A DNA stretch of 64,000 nt, from positions 186,001 to 250,000 of the forward strand of contig BQMF02000372.1 in NCBI GenBank assembly GCA_027922465.2, read 5' to 3'. Origin of the DNA: Turritopsis dohrnii. Lineage: Eukaryota > Cnidaria > Hydrozoa > Anthoathecata > Oceaniidae. Below, piece after piece: positions 32,982-43,146 of this stretch. The translations under genes and the position numbers were made by a program. Each line of letters opens with the position of its first letter. Within the stretch, counting starts at the first letter, position 1. Below the pieces are notes generated by a model. That model was given only the letters and a program-made list of their open reading frames with translations. It was not told the origin of the DNA and did no database searches.

Positions 32982-35499
32982 CACGGTATTTCAAATCTCC
33001 CGCGATACGGAATTTAATTGTGAGCATGCGCAATACTTACCGATTTAAATCACATCTCATAGCGAGGTGAGCCTATCAAGACCCTGGTCACCCTCATCTC
33101 TATATCCACATCTAATTTTGATGTATGAAGTGAAAGGCTCAAACTGTTAGTTTTAATCGCTTACTGGATGACCAGGGTATGGCATAGATATGTTTATGAG
33201 GTCCTTTTGACGCTTGAGAAGATACTTGGCGCGAAAGAAGTTCGAATTTCAGAATTTTAAAAAGCATTATTTTTAGGTGGCTGAATATATGACCTTTTGA
33301 ATTTTTACAAAGAAAATTAGCTTCAAGCAACCAAGAAACATCCTATTACTTATCAAAGAAACCATTCCCATAACTCTATCATTTTTTTTAAATTCATTTT
33401 AAGACCCCACTTTCACCTGCATTTTCAACCCCACCCACCTCAACAACCTGCATGCCATTATGGCTGATATTCACCAAGTGAACCTCAAACAATTATGCAG
33501 GATATGTGGAGAAGCCCTAGGCAAATCTAGTACTTGCAAGACAAAGCATTCAATGAGAATCGGTGCAGTATTTTATCTTGATATTGCACAAGATTTTTTT
33601 GTATGCTCTAAAGAAAATTTGTTAATGTAACAATTACTTCATTTAGTAATAATCTGTTTCATTTATACTCAAGTAAAATACTTATCTCTCTTACTTTAAG
33701 CCATTTGTTGTTGCATCAATTTCAAAACAACAGAAAAATAGCTCAGATGTATGTGATCGAACACTGAGAACAAGGAATCGTATGTTAAACGAACATCTGA
33801 AGCTTACAGCAGGAAACTCTTCAGCAGCATTAACACACCAAACTTCATCGTTCATAAGAATGGACACTAAAACACAAGAAAATGTTTTGTCAAAAGTAAA
33901 CATTGGTTGTGTACAAATTACAGCACCTGAAATGGTATGAAAGCTGATTTGGGAATTCCATGGAATAAACTTAAAGCAATGTCGAGGTTGTAGTTTATAT
34001 AAAATCTACTATACATCATTATTGTTATGATATATACAATGCAAAATTAAAATTTTTTCATAGATGGTTAAAGACATTCAACATCGACACACTATCAATT
34101 AACAAACAGCGAAATGTTGCAACAGAATGGTCTGGAGCAGACTTTTTAGTTGAGGAAGCACCCTTTCGGTTTGAATCAAAAGAGAGCAAAGGTTCTTACG
34201 AAATTCAAACAGCACCGTAGGGTTATATAACAAATATATACACATCTTCTAGAGTTATTACAATCTTTAAAAAGGTATTCTTTGGCCTGTATTTACAAAA
34301 GATAAATAATAGACCATAAAAGTTAAGAGGAAAAAAAATTTTTTTTTAACAGTTAAGTTATTAAGCTATTGAAATTATTAACATAAATAATTAAAATTCC
34401 AGGCACGATATGCTCAATTTCAACAAAATTTTGAATGAAGTACACATCAAAATAGGTGGTGACCATGGAGGAGAGTCTTTTAAAATGTGCTATCAAATTG
34501 CGAACACTGACAAACCAAATAGCAAAAGTAATACAACCGTCTTCAGCTTGTTTGAGGCGAAGGATTATCGCACAAACTTGAAGATAGCATTAAGTCGATT
34601 CAAAAGCCAAGTTGATGCCCTGAAAAATGATTAGTGGGAGTAAGCTAACTATACTGAAATCATGTACAAAACAAAAATGAAAAAAAAAACATTTTTTTTT
34701 GGTCATCTTTTCAGGGAAAAAAAGTTCAGAGTATTTATGTTTGGAGACTATGAATTCTTATGCAATGTATATGGACTGACAGGTGCAAATGGTAAAACAA
34801 AAATTCTTATTGACAAGGTCAAAAGACATCTAGAGATATTATCAATATTATCATTCATCAATAAAAATAAATAAAGTGTTTTGTACTGTTTACCAACCGT
34901 TTTTCATAGGACGTCACTGCTGTTTATTTTGCACCATCACACGAGAAGATGGCAAAGAAAATAAGCAACAAAACACTGAAAAAAAAAGTAGAAGAGTGAA
35001 AAGATGTGCCTATTTTCATCCATATAAAACATGATTAGTTTATTCAGTGAGCTAGGTGAAATATTTTAAGGAAGTTCAAAGCGTACCTTAAATCAAAAAT
35101 TAAAAAAATGATAGGGAAACCAGACTCCAACAAACACACAAATCTAAGTTCTTTCGAAATATATAATAGTTATTGATGAAAAAATTCAATAAATGGACAA
35201 AATTACTGTTTTTCGTACTGAAAAGTACGGTGAAACGGTGAAACGTTGGTACTAATATCAACGCTGCAAAAATGACATAATTGCTACAAAATTATACATG
35301 AATCACATAAATCTGCTTTACTGAAAGGTTATACTCAAATGTTTCGTGTAATTTTTGTCTTTAAAAAGAATATTATTCCTGATTTTAAGAAAAGAATAAC
35401 GTTATAATTCTGCTAAACTGAGTCTTCCCTCAAATTCAACCACGTTTTGCTGAAATTGCGCGCATGCTCACAATAAACTTCCTTCGAGAAAATACCGTG
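32982..35499 (+). mobile_element. DNA transposon with CAC termini (Transib/RAG-like), inserted in the minisatellite
   Basis: The left end CACGGTATTTC and the inverted right end CACGGTATTTTC match, and both continue to ATTGTGAGCATGCGC some 35 bases in. The minisatellite resumes immediately on the right with TAAG repeated at both sides (32978-32981 and 35500-35503), an observed four-base target duplication. Transib elements and RAG signal sequences also begin with CAC, usually with five-base duplications; the unit sequence is compatible with loss of one G. The 2,518-base interior carries the pseudogene described next. Confidence 0.8.
33460..34874 (+). pseudogene. RAG1-N-terminus-like / Transib-RAG1-core-like transposase, decayed
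   Basis: Coding pieces in order: 33460-33630, MADIHQVNLKQLCRICGE followed by HSMRIGAVFYLDI, very like the N-terminal zinc-binding start of vertebrate RAG1; 33706-33935 (ends at ATGGTATG, a possible donor), then about 33937-33992 (MKADLGIPWNKLKAM); 34062-34219 (RWLKTFNIDTL, EWSGADFLVEEAPF) with an in-frame TAG; 34405-34634 (VHIKIGGDHGGESFKM, VFSLFEAKDYRTNLKIAL); and 34710-34874 (FRVFMFGDYEFLCNVYGLTG). The aspartates in GGDHGG and FGDYEF sit where RAG1 and Transib have their first two catalytic acidic residues. No third acidic residue region is left. A transposon family carrying a RAG1-like N-terminus (N-RAG-TP) is known from molluscs; assignment to it is inference. Confidence 0.7.
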
Positions 35500-35500
35500 T

Positions 35501-35669
35501 AAGGTGTCCAATAATTTACAAAAAATGAACATTAGTAAAGTCCAATAATTTACAAAAAATGAATATTAAGGTGTCAAATAATTTACAAAAAATGAATATT
35601 AAGGTGTCAAATAATTTACAAAAAATGAATATTAAGGTGTCAAATAATTTACAAAAAATGAACATTAAG
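35501..35669. repeat. 33-bp minisatellite, right part
   Basis: Five units continuing the array that ends at 32981, with a GTGTCAAAT variant in several units. Confidence 0.92.
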
Positions 35670-36850
35670 CATAAATTACACTATGAAGCAATGCTACGTA
35701 TGGTATAGGGATTTGTTAAATTGCACTGTTAATTACAACATAAGAGTTATCTATGGGTAGATGTAAAAGATAGAAAGAAGTTTGAAAAAACGTTCGAACA
35801 ATATAATCGCACACTGCAGTTGATCACTTTTCCTTAATTGTATGCAATGGAGTCGTTTCATATTGGCAAACAAATGCAAGTTGACGAAAAAGCCGCAACC
35901 TTTTGTAGCCGGACCTTTATTCATACAAAAATCGCAACTTTGTCTTTTTTCTATTTATTATTGTGTTTGTGGAACTATTCAATTTTTATGTCTATTTCCG
36001 TTTTTTTCTTAAGAATAATGGCTAACGATCAGGAAAAGTTGAAAATCAAAACAAATCAGAAAAGAAAATAGACCAATTAGATTTCGTTATTTTTTCAAGT
36101 AACAAGATCATACTAAAATCAATCTAACAAACTATAAAGCTTAAAGGTTATAGTGAGGTTAATAGGAAATATGATAGAAATCAAAAGCAAGAGTTCAACA
36201 AAAATAAAAAAGTATGAAGATAATAAAATATAAGTACCAAAGTCGAAATATACGCATAAGTGTTTCTGAATATTCAAAGGATGAAAATGAAATGTACTTT
36301 GTTGAAAATACATTGGCAATATTAGGGAAACATCACTGTCAAAAGATACTTTATTGTCGGAAATTTCGCGGCAAGAATTGTCAGCGTTTTTAGTGAACCT
36401 CGAAAATAAATTAAAGTTACCCGAATTTCAACTTCTCATATTTTGTCATGTATTACTCTATTAAAGAAACAGCAATTACGAATAACAACATGGTCTTGTA
36501 CAAAAGAAATGATCAGCTGAGGATCTGTTGAAATACAAGAGAATGCAAAAGGATTTCCTGCAGTTTTTGTGAATCATAGTATATATGTTGTTCACAAGTG
36601 GTGACGATAGATGACGCATATTGAGAAGTGTATACGCTATGTATTAGCGACATATTTACTGTTTTAGTCACTCGTTGGTATTAAAAACATTGTTAAAGAC
36701 TTTAATATTAAAGGATGTTCTATCTTCCACATGGTGTAAAAGGTTGAGAATATAAAACATTCTACATATGACTTGAGACGAGGCTTTGACACTTTAAACT
36801 ACAGAATCGAAAGGCTTGTAGATCGAAATTTTACCAGGAAACAAATTAAG
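35670..36850. other. Intergenic, nothing recognised
   Basis: No gene recognised; 35838-36071 is open but without similarity. Confidence 0.3.
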
Positions 36851-36859
36851 ACTAGATCT

Positions 36860-38028
36860 AAACCTTGAATAACATCTGGAATAGTCAAATCTATCTCAAA
36901 GCGCAATGTCTATTTACAAAAGTTCATTAAAGCCAAAAACCTTAATTGTAAATCTCATTTTCATTCACTTTTCAGACAATACAGGAAGGTAATTTCAACT
37001 ATTTGTAAACGTAGCAAATGCAACTATGTTACTAACTATTTCCATCGATATTCCCAAAACACGCAAAAAATCTGGACTGAAGTTCGCACTCTTATCTCAT
37101 TAAAACCTTCTAATCCTTCTAATCCGATATCTCTTCAGTTAAGTTCTTCAATATCTTCTCATTCTAAGGCTGTTTCCGAATCTTTTAATAATTCATATAC
37201 CTCAGTAGCAGACATGATTAGATCTAAAATTCCGGAATCCCCGAAACACTTTTCTACATATCTCAGACATTCGAATAGAAACTCAATTTTTCTCTGACCC
37301 TTCTGAAGTCGACAAAATTATTTCTTCTTTCTCTGATAAAAAATCCACTGGACCCAATAGTATTTCTAGGGAAATCTTAAAGTTACTGAAAGAAGAGATC
37401 TCCATTCCTATTTCTTTTCTGATAAATCTGTCCTTTCAAATTGGTTCTTTTCCTTCTTCTTTGAAAGTCTCCAAAGTTGTTCCTGTCTTTAAAAAAGACC
37501 CTCAGCTTGAATTAAGTAACTATCGTCCTATTTCTTTACTTTCCAATGTTGGAAAGATCTATGAAAAGGTGATGTACGCACGTCTCATAAATTTTTTGAA
37601 TCAACACCAAATTCTCTCTTCAAAACAATATGGATTTCGTAAACCACATTCAACGGTTCATACCCTTCTGAATATCACAGAACGTATTTGGAAGCACCTT
37701 GATGATGGAGGAAACGGCTGTGGTGTATTCGTCGATCTACAGAAAAACTTTGATACTGTTGATCATGCTATATTGCTATCCAAACTACAACACTACGGGA
37801 TTAGAGGTACTGCTCAACGATGGTTTAAATACTACCGTAACTCCAGATATCAGTTTGTCTCAGTAGCTAACATAAAATCGAGCTCTAAAATTGTAAAACA
37901 TGGCGTACCTCAAGGATCAGTTTTAGGACCTCTGTTATTTTTACTATATACTAATGACCTGCATTTTGCTATTAAGTCATCCGAAACCTATCATTTTGCA
38001 GACGACACTCACCTGCTAAGTTTTGATT
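36860..38028 (+). pseudogene. Non-LTR retrotransposon reverse transcriptase (Nimb/Jockey-like), truncated
   Basis: The plus strand encodes a linker region (SADMI-like VADMIRSKIPESPKHF), a frame change near 37290, then reverse-transcriptase blocks: GPNSISREIL, VVPVFKKD, SNYRPISLLSNVGKIYEKVM, QYGFRKPHSTVHTLL, CGVFVDLQKNFDTVDH (first catalytic D), HGVPQGSVLGPLLFLLYTND and FADDTHLL (catalytic DD). The enzyme copies RNA into DNA at a nicked target. The sequence stops abruptly at 38028, where a 59-base satellite array starts, so thumb and 3' end are missing. No endonuclease domain was found upstream. Confidence 0.88.
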
Positions 38029-38286
38029 GAACATTAAGGAGTCCAAAGGAATTATAAAGCGCTTTCTAAACTATAGTTTTCGAAAAAATGAACATTAAGG
38101 AGTCCAAAGGATTTATAAAGCGCTTTCTAAACTAGTTTTCCAAAAAATTAACATTAAGGAGTCCAAAGGAATTATAAAGCGCTTTTTAAACTAGTTTTCG
38201 AAAAAATGAACATTGAGGAATCCAAAGGAATTATAAAGCGCTTTTTAAACTAGTTTTCGAAAAAATGAACATTAAGGAGTCCAAAG
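38029..38286. repeat. 59-bp minisatellite, left part (continues at 39738)
   Basis: Units start at 38029, 38090, 38149, 38208 and 38267 and contain TGAACATTAAGGAGTCCAA, the same core as the 33-base array. The array is cut at 38286 by a transposon. Confidence 0.92.
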
Positions 38287-38993
38287 AATGGAAGTATCGA
38301 AAGTGCCAAACATTTTTCTAAATTTTGAAAATCGAAAATAACAAAAAACTTCAAATTTCAAAATTTAGAAATTGAAAATACTGATAAATTTGAAATTCTA
38401 CTAAATTTGATAACAAGTCCTTGTATCAAAAGTGCCAATGCAATATTTTATGTTTGAAAATTATATTTCTTTATTACTTTTCATGTTTTGAAATTTGAGA
38501 ATCAAAAGTGTGCAGAGATTTAATAAAATTCTAAAATATACTTGGGATGAATTTCTAAGAAAAAACACATTGTCTGAAAAAGCTATTGTCTCTTGGGTTC
38601 GCATTCTTCAAAGCCTTTCCGACTCTCACATCACCAATTTTCTTGCCTTGATATTTCTGCCTCAGGTAACCGGCAACCATTTTTCTGCCATAGGTAGGGC
38701 CAACCTATAAAATACGGGAACGACAAAATCATGTGATCAAATATTCACATTGTCCGTATTACAATTGAATTTTTGGTATGAAATTTAGGGACAAACTGCA
38801 TTAATCAATTGAAATACTTCCTAAAGCCAATCACTCGTATGTAGCACAGCAATGCTGACGGTGAACTTTGTTATCATTACCCCCAATTGTAGGAGGGCCA
38901 AGCCTGGAGTTCCGTGACATCTTTTAAGTCCGCTCAAAAAAATTATGTATACAGCGGCAAAATTATAGTAAAACCAAAAATTATTCTTTTCTT

Positions 38994-39084
38994 AGGCCCA
39001 TTTTATAAGCTGTGCCGTGCCGAGCCGAACTCGCCAAATTTTCTCTGAGTTCGGCAAGGCACAGCTTATAAAATTGACCTACAA
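38994..39084. repeat. Hairpin element inside the transposon
   Basis: Arms of about 24 bases (ATTTTATAAGCTGTGCC and its inverse) enclose GAACTC/GAGTTC and a short loop. It looks like a tiny foldback insertion beside the exon end of the minus-strand frame. Confidence 0.7.
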
Positions 39085-39106
39085 CGTTGAATGTGAAAAT
39101 TAATAC

Positions 39107-39313
39107 CTCATTAGCGACGTCCGTGACATCATTTTGAAGTTGATCCATCGAGACAACAGATGATAAGCCATTTTCTGCACAAAACCTTTTAACAGAGCGT
39201 AAGGAAAAACCACTTTCGTTAGGATAGCGCGCTTTTAAAATGTCACTTATTTCGTTATACGTTTTGCCTTCATCAAGAAGAAGGCTTACGTTCTCGATAC
39301 CAATATTGTTCAT
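39107..39313 (-). CDS. Helix-turn-helix protein exon of the transposon
   Basis: From the methionine at 39313: MNNIGIENVSLLLDEGKTYN, then EISDILKARYP and GFSLRSVKRFCAENGL, a helix-turn-helix-like arrangement resembling the N-terminus of integrase-type transposon proteins. The frame reaches a GAGGTATTA junction at about 39107 that could be a splice donor. No catalytic part is encoded within the TIRs. Upstream residues to 39469 are also open but lie before the likely start. Confidence 0.5.
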
Positions 39314-39737
39314 GTTGAATGATAAGTGAAAAGAACAGAAATAAGCTGATGCTTTTATTTGAAGAAAACTCACTCCTGCGAGTAAACAAAAGAATGTTTT
39401 TGTTTCTCTTGTCTGGTGTTCTATTCTATTGTCTACTGTGATGACAAAATATTTTTGATTTTCGTACATTATTTGGAATAAAATTAAACATTATTTTTGA
39501 AAAATCTAATCCTTTAATTATTAAAAGTTCAATAGTTTTTTTTTTAGTTCAAAAACAGATCATCAAGTTGGCACTTTTGATGCAAAGATTGAAGTCCGGA
39601 CATGTTCTGAACGTTCAAAATTTGAAATTTAAAAATTTTTCTAAAAATTCATTTTTCAAATTTTGAAATTTGAAGTTTTTTGTTATTTTCGATTTTCAAA
39701 ATTTAGAAAAATGTTTGGCACTTTCCATACTTCCATT

Positions 39738-40290
39738 CCAAAGGAATTATAAAGCGCTTTTTAAACTAGTTTTCGAAAAAATGAACATTAAGGAGTCCAA
39801 AGGAATTATAAAGCGCTTTTTAAACTAGTTTTCGAAAAAATGAACATTAAGGAGTCCAAAGGAATTATAAAGCGCTTTTTAAACTAGTTTTCGAAAAAAT
39901 GAACATTAAGGTGTCCAAAGAAACTATAATACACTTTCAAAACTAGAGTCTTAAAACAATGAACATTAAGGAGTCCAAAGGAATTATAAAGCGCTTTTTA
40001 AACTAGTTTTCGAAAAAATGAACATTAAGGAGTCCAAAGGAATTATAAAGCGCTTTTTAAACTAGTTTTCGAAAAAATGAACATTAAGGCGTCCAAAGAA
40101 ATTATAATACACTTTCAAAACTAGAGTCTTAAAACAATGAACATTAAGGAGTCCAAAGGAATTATAAAGCGCTTTTTAAACTAGTTTTCGAAAAAATGAA
40201 CATTAAGGTGTCCAAAGAAATTATAATACACTTTCAAAACTAGAGTCTTAAAACAATGAACATTAAGGAGTCCAAAGGAATTATAAAGCA
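39738..40290. repeat. 59/60-bp higher-order minisatellite, right part
   Basis: Two unit types alternate: A (59 bases, with ATAAAGCGCTTTTTAAAC) and B (60 bases, with ATAATACACTTTCAAAAC). Unit starts: A 39783, A 39842, B 39901, A 39961, A 40020, B 40079, A 40139, B 40198, then a diverging A at 40258. Both types share TGAACATTAAGGNGTCCAA. Confidence 0.93.
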
Positions 40291-40968
40291 GTTTCAGAAA
40301 AAAAGATTTTTAGGGAGATAGAAATAGTCATGAAAAACTAAAATATTGTGATAAAGCTGCATTTATACATATGTTTTTACAAACTTGAAACATAAAGGTT
40401 TCCTGCCTAAAAATCTTTCACGAAGATTTCAACAAAAACTAAACAGTTTTCTTCCGCTATAAAGATTTTGGGAATACAAAGTCATTAAAATCATAATAAA
40501 TAACTTAAGGTAAGTTTACACATTGAAAAAGAATTTGTGCCTATTCAAAATATGTCGTGAAAAACTTAGCACAACAAGGCGGCCAAAAGTGGCTGTTTCA
40601 ACCGTGTCGAAAGAAAAAAAATAGTTAATATTCTTTAAAAGCTTTTACAAATGCAAATTTTTGGAAAGCTCAAACATTCTTCTTCACAACGGTATAAAAA
40701 CTGCATAGTTCGAAAAGTTATTTGTGTTTTTAACCAGCCCGCTTGGTTGTGGAAACACTGTAAGTGGAAAATCCCCTTTAAAACCACATTTTCCAAAAAA
40801 TGAACATTAAGGTGAATTAGCCGGTGAATGAGTAAACAACACAATGGACAAACGAAAATAAGAAGACTTGGAGAGAGAATATAAGGTGTTACATATCATT
40901 CTTGTTACTGTGTGCATGCAAAAAAATGTTATTCGATAATTTGTTCTTTCTCATTTGTCATTGCAGTT
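40291..40968. other. Intergenic with a solitary satellite core
   Basis: No gene recognised. At about 40797-40812 a single AAAAAATGAACATTAAGGTG matches the core of the satellite arrays, marking a possible outer edge of the satellite-bearing unit. Confidence 0.4.
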
Positions 40969-41245
40969 TACAACATTGATATTGGCGCTAGTCTCAAAAC
41001 TCACACGGAAGTTAAACTTCAACTCATCTTAGAAATTGTTTTTGCTATGTCACGATATCAACTTAGTTGGCTTTGTCGTTTCATTTTCAAAGCAGTCATG
41101 TCGCTATGGGGAAAAAATGCACCAGCTTGGCTGAGATCCCAAAACTTAAGTGTTAAGGAAGCTTTTGAAGTAATTACTTCAAAAACTTCCCAAAGATCTA
41201 AAAATTCTATACTAGCCCTAATGAAAGTGTTTATTATGGCCAGGT
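40969..41245 (+). CDS. Possible exon, unidentified
   Basis: The sequence is bordered by TTTGTCATTGCAG before 40968 and by GGCCAG followed by GTGAAA at about 41245, as a splice acceptor and donor would be. It is open throughout for about 92 residues (YNIDIGASLKTHTEV, RFIFKAVMSLWGKNAPAWL, LSVKEAFEVITSKTS). No family recognised. It is on the same strand as and about 2 kb before the SET/kinase/recombinase gene, but no phase link can be shown. Confidence 0.35.
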
Positions 41246-41681
41246 GAAATAAAACTAACCACCTATGTTATGACATCATAACTAGGCGTAAAGTAAAAGT
41301 ACACTCATATAACAAAAATATTTCATTCAAATGGGAAGATCTTTTAAACAATAAGACGTAAATGTGTACTTTATTTCAAGTAATTCCAAAAAGAATTACA
41401 ATAATTTGGGCGTTTGTATTTACGCTTTTACATTTATAATTTACTACAGTTATTTGAAATCAAAATAGACGTCATTATTTGTTTTGAATTTATATTCGTC
41501 TTCTTCAATCATCGTCTTCGTCATCATCATAAGTCACAATTCTGCCATGAAGATTTCTCACAATTGCATCAGATCAGTTCAATTCTGGAGGGGTTGCTTT
41601 ATATTTACATTGACACAGAAGTGCATCCTTTGTCAGTTGAAGCTGCTGAGACGATCAGCAGGCGCTTTCCTCTTTTAAAGG

Positions 41682-41851
41682 TCGGTTTCCAGTTCATTCG
41701 CTGTGGTCGCACGAATGAGCGAACAGCTTTTTCATTCGCTCAATCATGGAAATACTCATTCGCCTGGTAGTTCAAATCATTTCAACTACTAAGCGAATGA
41801 AAAAGCTGTTCGCTCAGTCGCGCGACCGCAGCGATTGAACTGAAAACCGGC
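41682..41851. mobile_element. Foldback MITE
   Basis: Arms of about 68 bases: the left begins CGGTTTCCAGTTCATTCGCTG and the inverted right begins CGGTTTTCAGTTCAATCGCTG. They enclose a loop of about 35 bases. No coding capacity. Confidence 0.8.
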
Positions 41852-43146
41852 ATTAACAAAATTTCATGTATCGATTATAACTGCTGTACATTGACCGTAC
41901 TGGCTGGTTACGCGCAGTGCTGGTGATTCTTCTATTTGCTGAATTGTTATTACTTTTTGGGGGAGAAAAACACAGTTTAATATTATAGGTTTTTCATTTC
42001 TCTATTTTCCCATTTTCGTATTTCCACGTTCTTTCCCGCTCGAAAGTTGGCTGACATTTTGGCAGCGCATTCCAATCGCAGAAATTTTAAATTTTGAATC
42101 AGGGGGTTATGACATTTATCAATCTATGCAGCGCAGAACTATTATTAAGGAATAGTAGACAAAAACATAGCAAAACGTATTTTTAAGATAATATTTGCTT
42201 TTATTGGACTTATCTATGAGGGAAATGTAGTCTTGGTCTTATTTTTGCCCACTTTAATTTCTATCCCCCCTCCCCAATAACAATGTGTTCTTCTTCTGAA
42301 ACTCGCGGGTAATCTCCACGCGGAAAACAACCAAAACATGGCGGTTATTGGAGGGAATATTTTTTTCTGTTTTTTGTGGTGTTTTTCAGCTATTAGCTCC
42401 CTGACTATAGGACATTTTTCTCAAGGTGGCTCATGACATGAGAAAATGGGAAACTGTGCAAGTTTTTAGTGACCTTTTAGTGACCTACACAATACAAGCA
42501 AGGTTCTATTTTCAATCAGACCAATCTATATTACGAAGCAATGCAATCGAAGCCAAGTGAACAATTTAAATTCGATTGCATTCAATCGAGTTTTTTTCTA
42601 ATTGATTGCTTTATGAATCAAACATAAATTGATAGGAAAAATCTCACTCAGATATCTTGATGGATTCAATTGATGTGCCATAGATTCATTTAAGCAAAAA
42701 TTATTATTGAACTACTGATTATATATATTGGATTAAATTCAAAAAGTAATCAAAGTTTGATAATTAATCAAAGTTTGATTAATTGTGCCTGTTTTAATTG
42801 CCTTTGATTGGATCAAATTTTCATCAAATACCTTCGTTGAGCCTGCCCAGTATATATGGGAGATTTATATATCAATTTAAATCACGCCATCCATAAAATA
42901 TTGTTACCTTTGCCTCACCTGATCGACATGGTTGAAATCACCCTACTCAAAAATTTGACTCAATTATGTCAAAATAATTTTTAGGGAAACTCCTTTAAAT
43001 CCTTTTTCATGATTCAATCAAAGTAGTTTTGGAAATTTGTTTACAAAATTCTTTCTTTGTGAATTGTTTTAAGACTATTAATTTTCTGATTATTTTAATG
43101 ACACCTATATTTTTGGTTTATTTATAGATACCATTATCATTTCAAA
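41852..43146. other. Region upstream of the fusion gene; possible promoter
   Basis: No gene recognised. At 42334-42345 AAACATGGCGGTTA resembles a YY1-type element (AANATGGCGG), which in animals often lies near transcription starts. It could mark the promoter of the downstream gene, about 0.8 kb before its predicted start codon; this is only a suggestion. Confidence 0.25.

Larger units (their letters stand above)
38287..39737. mobile_element. DNA transposon inserted in the 59-bp minisatellite
   Basis: Ends match as inverted repeats over about 85 bases (left AATGGAAGTATCGAAAGTGC). CCAAAG flanks both sides (38281-38286, 39738-39743), a six-base duplication of the satellite sequence. The element is 1,451 bases. 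It encodes one helix-turn-helix exon on the minus strand but no catalytic core, so it is non-autonomous. Superfamily not assigned. Confidence 0.85.

Noticed and set aside
32761..33017. Open frames on both strands through the 33-bp array
   Set aside because: Period divisible by three in a stop-free unit; a repeat artefact, not a protein.
38029..40290. CRISPR-like appearance of the repeat arrays
   Set aside because: Units abut each other with no unique spacers, and the context is eukaryotic.
42334..42430. Short open frame from ATGGCGG as the first coding exon of the fusion gene
   Set aside because: No phase or splice link to exon 43147-43156 could be shown; kept only as a possible promoter mark.
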